DNA from: Thalassobaculum litoreum DSM 18839
GTDB lineage: Bacteria > Pseudomonadota > Alphaproteobacteria > Thalassobaculales > Thalassobaculaceae
Reading direction: 5' to 3'
Assembly (NCBI RefSeq): GCF_900102465.1
Contig: NZ_FNBW01000010.1
Location: forward strand, 124,001-188,000
Length of the DNA stretch: 64,000 bases
Shown here one piece after another: positions 44,254-53,380 of this stretch (position 1 is the stretch's first letter; each line of letters opens with the position of its first letter). Under the pieces are notes generated by a model. That model did not search any database. It saw only the letters and a list, made by a program, of their open reading frames with translations, and had not been told where the DNA came from. The position numbers and the translations under genes are program-made.

Positions 44254-45353
44254 GGATCGCCTTCCATTCCCCTCTGAAGACCCCGGATTCGGCCGTTCCC
44301 TCCGGGGACAGGCGGGTCGCGCGCCTGCTGATGGCGGCCCTGACCCGTGCCGGCCACGAGGTCGATCTGGCCACCCGCCTGCGCAGCCGCGACGGCGAGG
44401 GCGACGTCACCCGGCAGGCGCGGCTGGCCGAGCTGGGGACCCGGCTGGCGGCGCGCTATCTGCGGCTGGTGTCGCAGGGGCGGCGGCCGCGCCCCGACCT
44501 CTGGTTCACCTATCACCTGTACTACAAGGCGCCGGACCTGATCGGCCCGCTGGTCGCCGAGAGCCTGGGCATCCCCTATGTGGTCGCCGAGGCCTCGGTG
44601 GCGCACAAGCGCGCCGGCGGGCCCTGGGACCAGGGGCACCGGGCGACCCTGGCCGCCCTGGCCCGGGCGGATCTGGCGGTCGGCCTGAACCCCCATGATC
44701 GGGCACTGGTCCAGCCCTGCCTGTCGCCCGGAGCGCGCTATCTCGACCTGCCCCCCTTCCTGGCGATCGACGGCCCGCCGCCGGCGCGCGCGGACGGCAT
44801 CGATCGCCCGGTGGCGCTCCTCGCGGTCGGCATGATGCGGGCGGGCGACAAGCTCGCCTCCTACCGCGTGCTGGGGACCGCCCTGGCGCAGGTCCCCGGC
44901 GACTGGCGCCTCACCGTGGTCGGCGACGGCCCGGCCCGGACGGAGGTGGAAGCGGCGCTGGCTTCGGTCGCCGACCGTGTCACCTGGCGCGGCGCGCTCG
45001 ACGCGCCCGAGCTTGACGCCGCGTATGGGGCCGCGGACCTGCTGGTCTGGCCCGCGGTGAACGAGGCCTACGGCATGGCCCTGCTGGAGGCGCAGGCGGC
45101 CGGGCTGCCGGTGGTGGCCGGCGACACCGGCGGCGTGTCGGCCATCGTGCGCCACGGGACGACCGGCCTGCTGGCCCCGGTCGGCGACGCCGACGCGTTC
45201 GCCGGAGCCGTGAGGACGCTGGTCGCGGACCCGGCCCGGCGCCGGTCGCAGGGCGCCAAGGCGGCCGAGATCTCCCGTGCCGAGCACGGCCTGCCTGCCG
45301 CCGCCGCGGCCCTGGATGCCGCCCTGCGAACCTTGGTGGAGGCGCGCCGATGA
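44250..45353 (+). CDS. Family 4-type glycosyltransferase
   Basis: A 367-residue GT-B enzyme with a short N-terminal domain (RIAFHSPLKTPDSAVPSGDRRVARLL). In the GT4 C-terminal domain, LLAVGMMRAGDKLASYRVL, VVGDGPARTEVEAAL and NEAYGMALLEAQAAGLPVVAGD are visible; NEAYGMALLE is the E-x7-E donor motif. It starts with GTG overlapping the previous stop. It presumably adds a further sugar to the same product. Confidence 0.86.
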   Translation: MRIAFHSPLKTPDSAVPSGDRRVARLLMAALTRAGHEVDLATRLRSRDGEGDVTRQARLAELGTRLAARYLRLVSQGRRPRPDLWFTYHLYYKAPDLIGPLVAESLGIPYVVAEASVAHKRAGGPWDQGHRATLAALARADLAVGLNPHDRALVQPCLSPGARYLDLPPFLAIDGPPPARADGIDRPVALLAVGMMRAGDKLASYRVLGTALAQVPGDWRLTVVGDGPARTEVEAALASVADRVTWRGALDAPELDAAYGAADLLVWPAVNEAYGMALLEAQAAGLPVVAGDTGGVSAIVRHGTTGLLAPVGDADAFAGAVRTLVADPARRRSQGAKAAEISRAEHGLPAAAAALDAALRTLVEARR

Positions 45354-45940
45354 CCCGGCTCGCGTTGCTGCGCCACGGCCCGACCGCCTGGAACGCCGAG
45401 AAGCGGCTGCAGGGCCGCGCCGACCAGCCGCTCTCCCCGGACGGCGCGGCGCAGGTGCGCGGCTGGATCCTGCCGGCCGAGGTCGCCGGTTTCCGCTGGC
45501 TGACCAGCCCGCTGATCCGCGCCCGTCGTACCGCCGAGCTGATCGGCGTCGAGGCCGCCATCGAGCCCGCCGCCATCGAACTCGATTTCGGGGCCTGGGA
45601 AGGCCGCCGCCTTGCGGAGATCCGCGCCGAAGATCCGGACGGCACCGCGGCGAACGAGGCGCGCGGCCTGGATTTCACCCCGCCCGGGGGCGAGAGCCCG
45701 CGCGCCGTGCAGGCCCGGCTCGCCCCCCTGCTCGTCCGCCTCGCCCTAGAGGGCCGGGATACCGGGATCGTGACCCATAAGGGCGTCATCCGCGCCCTGT
45801 TGTCCCTGGCCACCGGCTGGCCGATGGTCGATAAGCCGCCGGTGAAACTTTTCTGGGACCGGGTGCATCTGTTCGACCTCGCCGCCGACGGCACGCCGCG
45901 CCTGACCCAGCCCAACCTGCCCCTGAAGGCCGACCGATGA
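45350..45940 (+). CDS. Histidine phosphatase family protein
   Basis: A 196-residue branch-1 histidine phosphatase. The phosphohistidine motif is LALLRHGPTAWN. SPLIRARRTAEL, LDFGAWEGRRLAEI and a second catalytic His in VTHKGVIRALL follow. Relatives include CobC and GpmB-type phosphatases. In this operon it could remove phosphate from a sugar or lipid phosphate intermediate (inference from context). Four-base overlaps on both sides indicate coupled translation. Confidence 0.88.
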   Translation: MTRLALLRHGPTAWNAEKRLQGRADQPLSPDGAAQVRGWILPAEVAGFRWLTSPLIRARRTAELIGVEAAIEPAAIELDFGAWEGRRLAEIRAEDPDGTAANEARGLDFTPPGGESPRAVQARLAPLLVRLALEGRDTGIVTHKGVIRALLSLATGWPMVDKPPVKLFWDRVHLFDLAADGTPRLTQPNLPLKADR

Positions 45941-47094
45941 CCCGACCGACCGTCATGCTCTATGTCCAGAACCTGCTCGGCATCGGCCATCTGCGCCGGG
46001 CGGCGGCGGTGGCGCGCGCGCTGGTGACGGCCGGCGCAGATGTCGCCTTCGTGTCCGGCGGCATGCCGGTGCCGCATCTGCCGCTCGGTGGGGCGAAGAT
46101 GGTGCAGCTGCCGCCGATCCGCACCGAGGATGGCAACTTCAAGGTGCTGCTGGACGAGACCGACACGCCGATCGACGACGCCTTCCGCGACGCCCGGCGC
46201 GACCGGTTGCTAGCCCTGTTCGAGGAGCTGCGGCCGGCGGCGCTGATCACCGAGCTGTTCCCCTTCGGCCGCCGGCAGATGCGCTTCGAGCTGCTGCCGC
46301 TGCTGGAGCGCGCCCGGCAGGCCGAATGGCACCCGCAGACCTTCTCCTCCATGCGCGATATCCTGGTGACCAAGCCGCGGCGCGACCGCAACCAGGAGAT
46401 CGTCGATACCCTGAACGCCTATTACGACGCCGCCCTGATCCACTCGGACCCGGAGCTGATCCGGCTGGACCGGACCTTCCCCATGGCGGCCGAGATCACG
46501 GTGGAGCAGCACTACACCGGCTATGTGGTCAACGCCGACGACATCGCCGTGCCCGAGGCCGATCCGGCGGCGACGGGCGAGGTGCTGGTCTCGGCCGGTG
46601 GCGGCGCGGTGGGCGACCGGTTCATGCCGACCGTGGCGCGCATGATTCCGGACCTGCCCCTGGCCGACCGGCCCTGGCGGCTGGTGACCGGCCACCACAT
46701 GCCGTCCTCCGCCCTGGCCCGGATCGAGGCCGCCGTTCCCACCAACGCGGTAATCGAGCGCAGCGTGCCGAACCTGCCGGAACTGATGGCGGGTGCCGCC
46801 CTGTCGGTCTCCCAGGCCGGCTACAACACCCTGCTGGAACTGCTGGCGGCGCGGACCCGCGCCGTGGTCGTGCCCTATGAGGGCGGGGTGGAGACCGAGC
46901 AGCGGCTGCGCGCCGACCTGCTGGCCGATGTCGGCGCGCTCGAGGTGGTTGCCGAGGACGCGCTGACCGCCGAGAGCCTGGGGGCGGCGATGGAACGGGC
47001 GCGCGGCCGGTCGCGCGACGCGGTGCCGAGCGTCGATCTGGACGGCGCGCGCAAGACGGCGGCCTATGTCATGGACCGTCTCGCCCGGCGATGA
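45937..47094 (+). CDS. MurG-like glycosyltransferase (COG4671 type), paralogue 2
   Basis: A 385-residue GT-B protein related to the first gene of the operon. LYVQNLLGIGHLRRAAAVARAL at the N-terminus and LSVSQAGYNTLLELLAARTRAVVVPYEG at the donor site are its landmarks, and it shares the Tyr-Thr-Gly-Tyr stretch (HYTGYV here, RYTGYL in paralogue 1). The two may act at successive steps. It overlaps both neighbours by four bases. Confidence 0.85.
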   Translation: MTRPTVMLYVQNLLGIGHLRRAAAVARALVTAGADVAFVSGGMPVPHLPLGGAKMVQLPPIRTEDGNFKVLLDETDTPIDDAFRDARRDRLLALFEELRPAALITELFPFGRRQMRFELLPLLERARQAEWHPQTFSSMRDILVTKPRRDRNQEIVDTLNAYYDAALIHSDPELIRLDRTFPMAAEITVEQHYTGYVVNADDIAVPEADPAATGEVLVSAGGGAVGDRFMPTVARMIPDLPLADRPWRLVTGHHMPSSALARIEAAVPTNAVIERSVPNLPELMAGAALSVSQAGYNTLLELLAARTRAVVVPYEGGVETEQRLRADLLADVGALEVVAEDALTAESLGAAMERARGRSRDAVPSVDLDGARKTAAYVMDRLARR

Positions 47095-47858
47095 GCGCAC
47101 GCGACACCCTGGCGGCCCTTCTGGACCGGCGCGGCGAGCAGGACCGGCCGCTGGCCCTGTGGTGGCGCGACGACGATCTGGAAACACCGTCCGGCGCGCT
47201 GTCCGTCTGCCTGGAGGCCCTGGGCGAGGCCGGCATCGCCGCCGCCTTCGCTGCCATCCCCGGCGGCCTGACAGCCGAGGCGGTCGCGGCGCTGGACGGC
47301 ACCGGCTCGGCCCTGTTCGTCCATGGCTGGGCCCACACCAACCACGCGCCCGCCGGAGAGAAGAAGTGCGAGTTCGGCACGACCCGTCCGCTGGCCGACA
47401 GGCTGGCCGAGATCGCCCGCGGCTGGGCGCGGCTTCGCCAGGTCGGCGGCGAGCGGGCATTGGCCTGCTTCGTGCCGCCCTGGAACCGGATCGGCGAGGA
47501 TCTGCTGCCGGTACTGGGCGCGGGCGGGATCGCGGCCCTGTCCGCCTTCGCCTCGCCGAAGCGCCCTGCCCCGCCGGCCTCGGTGCCGCGGCTCGACGCC
47601 CATGTGGACCTGATCGACTGGCGCGGCACCGGAAAACCGGTGCCCGGCGCGACCCTCGCGACCGAAATTATTAAACACGACGGGGTGGACGGACCGGTCG
47701 GAATCCTGTCCCATCACCGCGTCACCGACCGGGGGGCATGGACCGACTGGCAGCCGATCCTGCGGCTGCTGTCGGATCATCCCGCGGTACAGTGGCTTTC
47801 CCCGGGCGACGCGCTTGCCCGGGTGGGTGTGGAACCGGGGAAACGGAGGCGCTTGTGA
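47091..47858 (+). CDS. Polysaccharide deacetylase-like (NodB-fold) protein
   Basis: A 255-residue protein with divergent NodB motifs. Motif 1 is LWWRDDDLETPSGAL, motif 2 is FVHGWAHTNHAP (H-x4-H region) and motif 3 is FVPPWNRI. It probably removes N-acetyl groups from a sugar, though the aspartates and histidines are spaced unlike chitin deacetylases. No signal peptide is present, so it should act in the cytoplasm on an intermediate before export. It overlaps its neighbours by four bases. Confidence 0.8.
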   Translation: MSARDTLAALLDRRGEQDRPLALWWRDDDLETPSGALSVCLEALGEAGIAAAFAAIPGGLTAEAVAALDGTGSALFVHGWAHTNHAPAGEKKCEFGTTRPLADRLAEIARGWARLRQVGGERALACFVPPWNRIGEDLLPVLGAGGIAALSAFASPKRPAPPASVPRLDAHVDLIDWRGTGKPVPGATLATEIIKHDGVDGPVGILSHHRVTDRGAWTDWQPILRLLSDHPAVQWLSPGDALARVGVEPGKRRRL

Positions 47859-48460
47859 CAGTGCACCGCTATGAGCGCGGCGCGATCGTCTGGGACATGG
47901 CACGGGGCGGACTTGGCCTGCTCGTGACCGGCCTGCCGCTGGTCGTCACGCCGATGGCGACGACCATGACCGTGATCTTCGGCGCCCTGGCGACCCTGTT
48001 CGGTGTCTATGTGGTCCGTACCTGGCTGCGCACCGCTCAAGCGGTCGAGGTCGATGCCGACGGGATCCGCCGCACCGGGCCGCTCGAAATCGACATTCCC
48101 TGGGCAGACCTGGACTCCATGGGCCTGCGCTACTTCTCGACCCGCCGCGACAAGAACGCCGGCTGGATGGAGCTGAAGCTGACCGGCAACGGCAAGAAGC
48201 TGCCGGTGGAGAGTTCGATCGACGATTTCGAGGGCCTCGTGCGCCATTGCATGCTGGTGTCGCGGCGCAAGAATCTTGAACTGTCCGAGACGACGCTCGA
48301 CAATCTGCGCGCCCTCGGTCTGATGGGGCCGGCGCCGGAGGCCGACGGGAGCGACGGGCCACCGAGCTTCGACTCGAGTGGGCATATCGCCCCGAAACTC
48401 GAACCGGGTCTGCGGCAAGGAATCGGGCGGCAGGGAATTGGACCGGATCGGGACCGCTGA
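47855..48460 (+). CDS. Membrane protein with PH-like domain
   Basis: A 201-residue protein with two adjacent hydrophobic segments near the N-terminus (about 17-55: GGLGLLVTGLPLVV and VIFGALATLFGVYVV). A cytoplasmic strand-rich part follows (VEVDADGIRRTGPLEIDIPWADLDSMGLRYF) that resembles bacterial PH-like domains. The tail is low-complexity. GGAGGC precedes the GTG start, which overlaps the deacetylase stop. It is the last gene of the glycan operon. Function unknown. Confidence 0.7.
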   Translation: MTVHRYERGAIVWDMARGGLGLLVTGLPLVVTPMATTMTVIFGALATLFGVYVVRTWLRTAQAVEVDADGIRRTGPLEIDIPWADLDSMGLRYFSTRRDKNAGWMELKLTGNGKKLPVESSIDDFEGLVRHCMLVSRRKNLELSETTLDNLRALGLMGPAPEADGSDGPPSFDSSGHIAPKLEPGLRQGIGRQGIGPDRDR

Positions 48461-48500
48461 TAAGCTGCTGACTCAGGGCTAACCGGAGGGGGACGGAGAC

Positions 48501-50390
48501 TTGGATCGCTCAACGCCGCTCCTGCGCGTGCACGACCTGCGGATCGGCTTCGATCTGCCGGAGGGGCGGCTGGTTGCGGTGGACGGCGTCTCGTTCCAGA
48601 TCCGCCGGGGCTCGACCGTCGCCCTGGTCGGCGAATCCGGCTCCGGCAAGTCGGTGGTCAGCCAGGCGATCATGGGCCTGCTGCCGCGGCCGGCGAAGAT
48701 CCTGGGCGGCTCGATCCTGTTCGCCGACCCCGAGAAGCCCGGCACCATCACCGATATCGTGCGCCTGCCGGTGGACGGCCGCGAGATGCGCAACGTGCGT
48801 GGCGGGCGGATCTCGATCATCTTCCAGGAGCCGATGACGTCGCTGTCGCCGCTGCACACGGTCGGCAATCAGATCCGCGAGGCGCTGGAACTGCACCGCG
48901 ACGTCTCGGCCCACGAAGCGACGGAACTGACCCGCGACATGCTGGCCATGGTCGGCTTCCCCGACCCCGACCGGGCGCTGAAGACCTATCCGTTCGAGCT
49001 GTCCGGCGGGCTGCGCCAGCGCGCGATGATCTCCATGGCCCTGGTCTGCCGGCCGGCCCTGCTGATCGCCGACGAGCCGACCACCGCGCTGGACGTGACG
49101 ATCCAGGCGCAGATCCTGAAGCTGATCAAGGACCTGCAGTCCGAGCTCAACATGGCCATGCTGATGATCACTCACGATCTCGGCGTGGTCTCCAACGTGG
49201 CCGAGGAAGTGGTGGTCATGTATCGCGGCCGGGTGATGGAATCCGGCGACGTGGAGGACATCTTCCGCCGGGCCCAGCATCCCTACCTGAAGGCGCTGAT
49301 GGGAGCGGTGCCGCGCTTCGACATGGCGCCGGGCGAGCGTCTGAAGCCGCTGCGCGAGATCAAGGCCGAGACCGGGCACCTGCTGGCCGACCGGCCGAAG
49401 GCGACGACGGCCGACAACGCGCCGATGCTCGCGGTGGAGGGGCTGACCAAGGCCTATACGATCCGCAAGGGCGGCTGGGTCTCGACCTCCCGCAAGTCGA
49501 TCAAAGCGCTGGACGACGTTTCCTTCACCGTGCAGCCGGGCGAATGCCTCGGCCTGGTGGGCGAGTCGGGCTGCGGCAAGACCACCCTGTCCAAGGTGAT
49601 CATGCGGGCGCTCACGCCGGACGCGGGCAAGGTGACCTTTACCGACGAGACCGGGCCGACCGACGTGCTCGCCCTCGACGGCAACCGGCTGACCGAGTTC
49701 CGCCAGAAGCTGCAGTTCGTCTTCCAGGACCCGTTCTCCTCGCTCAATCCCCGGATGACCGTGTTCGACATCATCGCCGAGCCGCTGGTGATCCATGGCA
49801 TCGGCGATCCGGCCTGGCGGCGCGAGATGGTGTCGGAGCTGATGCGGCTGGTCGGGCTCGACGTGCGCCACCTGAACCGCTACCCGCACAGCTTCTCCGG
49901 CGGCCAGCGCCAGCGCATCGGCATCGCCCGCGCGCTGGCGCTCAAGCCGAAGATGCTGATCTGCGACGAGCCGGTCTCCGCGCTGGACGTGTCGATCCAG
50001 GCCCAGGTGCTGAACCTGCTGAAGGACCTGAAGGAGAAGCTGGGCCTCACCTATCTGTTCATCAGCCACAACCTGGCGGTGGTCGACTACGTCGCCGACC
50101 GGATCGCGGTGATGTGCGCCGGCCGGATCGTCGAGCTGGCGCCGCGCGAGGCACTGTTCCGCGACCCGGTGCATCCCTATACCCAGGCGCTGCTGGCCGC
50201 CGTGCCGGACCCGGATCTGGACAACCCGCTCGATTTCGACGCGGTGATGGATGGCCGGGCCTCGAACCCCGCGGCCTGGTCGGCGCCGTTCACGGTCGAT
50301 GACAGCCACATGCCGGGTTTCGTCGAGCTGGGCGACGGCCATTTCGTGCGGGCCGACCCGGCAATCCTGAACCTGAGGCTGGCGTCGTGA
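48501..50390 (+). CDS. Fused dipeptide/oligopeptide ABC transporter ATPase
   Basis: A 629-residue protein with two complete ABC ATPase domains, as in YejF. The first has [26 protein letters not shown] and [13 protein letters not shown]; the second has [29 protein letters not shown] and [13 protein letters not shown]. Each is followed by an oligopeptide-transporter C-terminal extension ([12 protein letters not shown] and [12 protein letters not shown]). It energises uptake by the next three genes. A TTG start at 48501 with GGAGGGGGACGGAG upstream is the best choice. It lies 40 bases after the glycan operon. Confidence 0.92.
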   Translation: MDRSTPLLRVHDLRIGFDLPEGRLVAVDGVSFQIRRGSTVALVGESGSGKSVVSQAIMGLLPRPAKILGGSILFADPEKPGTITDIVRLPVDGREMRNVRGGRISIIFQEPMTSLSPLHTVGNQIREALELHRDVSAHEATELTRDMLAMVGFPDPDRALKTYPFELSGGLRQRAMISMALVCRPALLIADEPTTALDVTIQAQILKLIKDLQSELNMAMLMITHDLGVVSNVAEEVVVMYRGRVMESGDVEDIFRRAQHPYLKALMGAVPRFDMAPGERLKPLREIKAETGHLLADRPKATTADNAPMLAVEGLTKAYTIRKGGWVSTSRKSIKALDDVSFTVQPGECLGLVGESGCGKTTLSKVIMRALTPDAGKVTFTDETGPTDVLALDGNRLTEFRQKLQFVFQDPFSSLNPRMTVFDIIAEPLVIHGIGDPAWRREMVSELMRLVGLDVRHLNRYPHSFSGGQRQRIGIARALALKPKMLICDEPVSALDVSIQAQVLNLLKDLKEKLGLTYLFISHNLAVVDYVADRIAVMCAGRIVELAPREALFRDPVHPYTQALLAAVPDPDLDNPLDFDAVMDGRASNPAAWSAPFTVDDSHMPGFVELGDGHFVRADPAILNLRLAS

Positions 50391-52366
50391 AGCGTCTGGC
50401 ACTCGCCCTGGCCCTGCTGCGCGCCCCCGCCCTGCTGCTCGCCCCCGCCCTGCTGCTCGCCCAAGTCCTGCCCGCCGCCGCCCAGAACGAACCGCCGCTG
50501 CTGGCGGAGAAGGTCGCGACCGGCGCGCTGCCCGAAACGGCGGGCCGGCTTCCCTTCGACCCGCTGGTGGTCGACCTGAAGAATCAGGACCGCGAGCTCG
50601 GCGACTACGGCGGCACGCTGAACATGGTCATGGCCGGGGCCAAGGACGTCCGCCAGATGGTGGTCTACGGCTACGCCCGGCTGGTCGGCTACGACCCGGC
50701 CACCATGGAGCTGCGCCCCGACCTGGCCAAGGAGGTGATCGTCGAGGACAACCGGTCCTTCACCTTCGTCCTGCGCGAGGGTCACCGCTGGTCCGACGGC
50801 ACGCCCTTCACCACCGAGGACTTCCGCTACTTCTGGGAGGATGTGGCCAACAACCCGGAGATCTCACCGACCGGCCCGCCGATCGAACTGATGGTCGACG
50901 GCGAGCCACCGACCGTGAAGATCCTGTCGCCGACCCGGGTGCGCTATTCCTGGTCGCAGCCCAATCCGGACTTCCTGCCGCAGCTCGCCGGGGCCCGGCC
51001 GCTCTATCTCTACCGGCCGTCCCATCACCTGAAGATGTACCACGATCACTACGCCGAGCACGGTCCCCTGAAGGCGAAGGTGGAGGAGGCCCAGGCGCGG
51101 AACTGGGCCGCCCTGCACAACCGCGAGGACAATCCCTACAAGTTCGACAATCCGGACCTGCCGACCCTGCAGCCCTGGGTGGCGCGGACGTCGCCGCCGG
51201 CGAACCGCTACGTCTTCGAGCGCAATCCCTACTACCACAAGATCGACGCCGAGGGCCGCCAGCTCCCCTATATCGACACCGTGGTGTTCCAGATCGCGTC
51301 CCCCGGCCTGATCCCGGCCAAGACCGGCGCGGGCGAGTCCGATCTGCAGGCGCGGTACCTGAACTTCGAGGACTACACCTTCCTGCGCCAGGGCGCGGAG
51401 CGCGGCGCGTACGAGACCTATCTGTGGAAGTCCGCCAAGGGCTCCCATCTCGCCCTGTTTCCCAACCTCAACATCGAGGATCCGCTCTGGCGCGAGGTGA
51501 TGCGCGACGCGCGGTTCCGCCGGGCGCTGTCGCTGGCGGTGAACCGGCACGAGCTGAACGAGGTGATCTATTTCGGCCTGGCGCTGGAGGGCAACAACAC
51601 CGTGCTGCCCTCCTCCCGGCTGTACGAGCCGGAATATCGAAGGAAATGGGCCGAGTTCGACCTGAAGCGGGCCAATGCCCTGCTGGACGAGATGGGCCTG
51701 ACCGAGCGCGACGACCGCGGCGTGCGGCTGCTGCCGGACGGACGGCCGATGGAGATCATCGTGGAGACCGCCGGCGAAAGCACCGAGGAGACCGACCTGC
51801 TGGAGCTGATCCACGACACCTGGCTGGCGGCCGGGATCAAGCTCTACACGCGCCCCTCGGAACGGACCGTGTTCCGCAACCGCATCTTCGCCGGCCAGAC
51901 CATGATGGCGATCTCCTTCGGCATCGAGAACGGGATCCCGAGCGCGGAGTCCAGCCCGTCCGAATTCGCCCCGACCGCCCAGACCCAGTACATGTGGCCA
52001 CGCTGGGGCCAGTACTACCAGACCAAGGGCAAGGCCGGCACCGCGCCGGACATTCCGGAGGCGGTGGAACTGATGGAGCTGTACGATACCTGGCGGCGCT
52101 CCTCCACCACCGAGGCGCGGCGCGCCGTGTGGCACGAGATGCTAGAGATCTGGAGCGATCAGGTCTTCTCCATCGGCCTGATCGCGGGCGTGCTGCAGCC
52201 GGTGGTGGTCAGCCTGAAGCTGCACAACGTTCCGGTGCAGGCGATCTACAACTGGGACCCGGGGGCCCATTTCGGCATGCACCGCCCGGACACCTTCTTC
52301 TTCGGCGCCGAGCGGCCGCGCACACCCGACCGGGTGCTGACCGCGGCCGCCCGGTCCCGCCAGTAA
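50387..52366 (+). CDS. ABC transporter substrate-binding protein, family 5
   Basis: A 659-residue protein with a signal peptide ([20 protein letters not shown]...AAAQ) containing a short DNA-level repeat (CTGCTGCTCGCCCCCGCC type). The SBP_bac_5 fold is evident: LRPDLAKEVIVEDNRSFTFVL, REGHRWSDGTPFTTEDF, and DARFRRALSLAVNRHELNEV. It should bind oligopeptides or a related ligand in the periplasm. Its GTG start overlaps the ATPase stop. Confidence 0.92.
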   Translation: MKRLALALALLRAPALLLAPALLLAQVLPAAAQNEPPLLAEKVATGALPETAGRLPFDPLVVDLKNQDRELGDYGGTLNMVMAGAKDVRQMVVYGYARLVGYDPATMELRPDLAKEVIVEDNRSFTFVLREGHRWSDGTPFTTEDFRYFWEDVANNPEISPTGPPIELMVDGEPPTVKILSPTRVRYSWSQPNPDFLPQLAGARPLYLYRPSHHLKMYHDHYAEHGPLKAKVEEAQARNWAALHNREDNPYKFDNPDLPTLQPWVARTSPPANRYVFERNPYYHKIDAEGRQLPYIDTVVFQIASPGLIPAKTGAGESDLQARYLNFEDYTFLRQGAERGAYETYLWKSAKGSHLALFPNLNIEDPLWREVMRDARFRRALSLAVNRHELNEVIYFGLALEGNNTVLPSSRLYEPEYRRKWAEFDLKRANALLDEMGLTERDDRGVRLLPDGRPMEIIVETAGESTEETDLLELIHDTWLAAGIKLYTRPSERTVFRNRIFAGQTMMAISFGIENGIPSAESSPSEFAPTAQTQYMWPRWGQYYQTKGKAGTAPDIPEAVELMELYDTWRRSSTTEARRAVWHEMLEIWSDQVFSIGLIAGVLQPVVVSLKLHNVPVQAIYNWDPGAHFGMHRPDTFFFGAERPRTPDRVLTAAARSRQ

Positions 52367-52381
52367 AGGATCCGGCCGCCC

Positions 52382-53380
52382 GTGCTCGACTATCTCGCCC
52401 GCCGGATCCTCGTGATGATCCCGACGCTGATCGCCATCAGCGTCATCACCTTCATCATCATCCAGCTGCCGCCGGGGGATTACCTGTCGACGCTGATCGC
52501 CGAGATGGAGAGCCAGGGCGAAGCGGTCGATCCGGCCAAGATCGAGGCGCTGCGGGCTCAGTACGGCCTGGATAAGCCGATGTGGGAGCAGTATCTGGTC
52601 TGGGCCACGGGCATGCTGCGCGGCGATTTCGGCTACAGCTTCGAATATCAGCTGCCGGTCAGCGACGTGGTCGGCGACCGAGTGCTGATGACCATCGTGC
52701 TGAACTTCGCCACGATCCTGTTCATCTACGTGGTCTCCTTCCCGATCGGCATCTACTCGGCGACCCACCAGTACAGCGTCGGCGACTACGGCCTGACCTT
52801 CATCGGCTTCCTCGGGCTCGCCACGCCGAACTTCCTGCTGGCCCTGATCCTGCTGTATTTCGCCAATGTCTGGTTCGGCACCTCGATCGGCGGGCTGATG
52901 GACCCGTCCTATATCGACCAGCCCTGGAGCTTCGGGAAAGTGATGTCGGTGCTGGAGCACCTGTGGGTCCCGGTGGTGGTGATCGGCACCGCCGGCACGG
53001 CGGCGATGATCCGGCGGCTGCGCGCCAACCTGCTGGACGAGCTGCAGAAACAGTACGTGGTCACCGCCCGGGCCAAGGGCCTGCCGCCGTTCCGGGCGCT
53101 GATGAAGTATCCGCTGCGCATGGCCATGAACCCGTTCATCTCCGACATCGGCAACATGCTGCCCCAGGTGGTCTCCGGCTCGGCCGTGGTGTCGATGGTG
53201 CTGTCGCTGCCGACCACCGGGCCGATGCTGATCAACGCGCTGCAGAGCCAGGACATGTATCTCGCCGGCTCGTTCCTGATGTTCCTGGCGGCACTGACCG
53301 TGTTCGGCATGCTGCTCTCCGACCTGGCGCTGGCCTGGCTCGACCCGCGGATCCGTCTCGGCGGGGGGACCGCGCGATGA
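52382..53380 (+). CDS. Oligopeptide-type ABC transporter permease 1
   Basis: A 332-residue DppB/OppB-like permease with about six membrane helices. It has ILVMIPTLIAISVITFIIIQLPPGDYL at the N-terminus and an EAA loop, YVVTARAKGLPPFRALMKYPLR. It starts with GTG and follows the binding protein by 15 bases. It overlaps the second permease by four bases. Confidence 0.93.
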   Translation: MLDYLARRILVMIPTLIAISVITFIIIQLPPGDYLSTLIAEMESQGEAVDPAKIEALRAQYGLDKPMWEQYLVWATGMLRGDFGYSFEYQLPVSDVVGDRVLMTIVLNFATILFIYVVSFPIGIYSATHQYSVGDYGLTFIGFLGLATPNFLLALILLYFANVWFGTSIGGLMDPSYIDQPWSFGKVMSVLEHLWVPVVVIGTAGTAAMIRRLRANLLDELQKQYVVTARAKGLPPFRALMKYPLRMAMNPFISDIGNMLPQVVSGSAVVSMVLSLPTTGPMLINALQSQDMYLAGSFLMFLAALTVFGMLLSDLALAWLDPRIRLGGGTAR

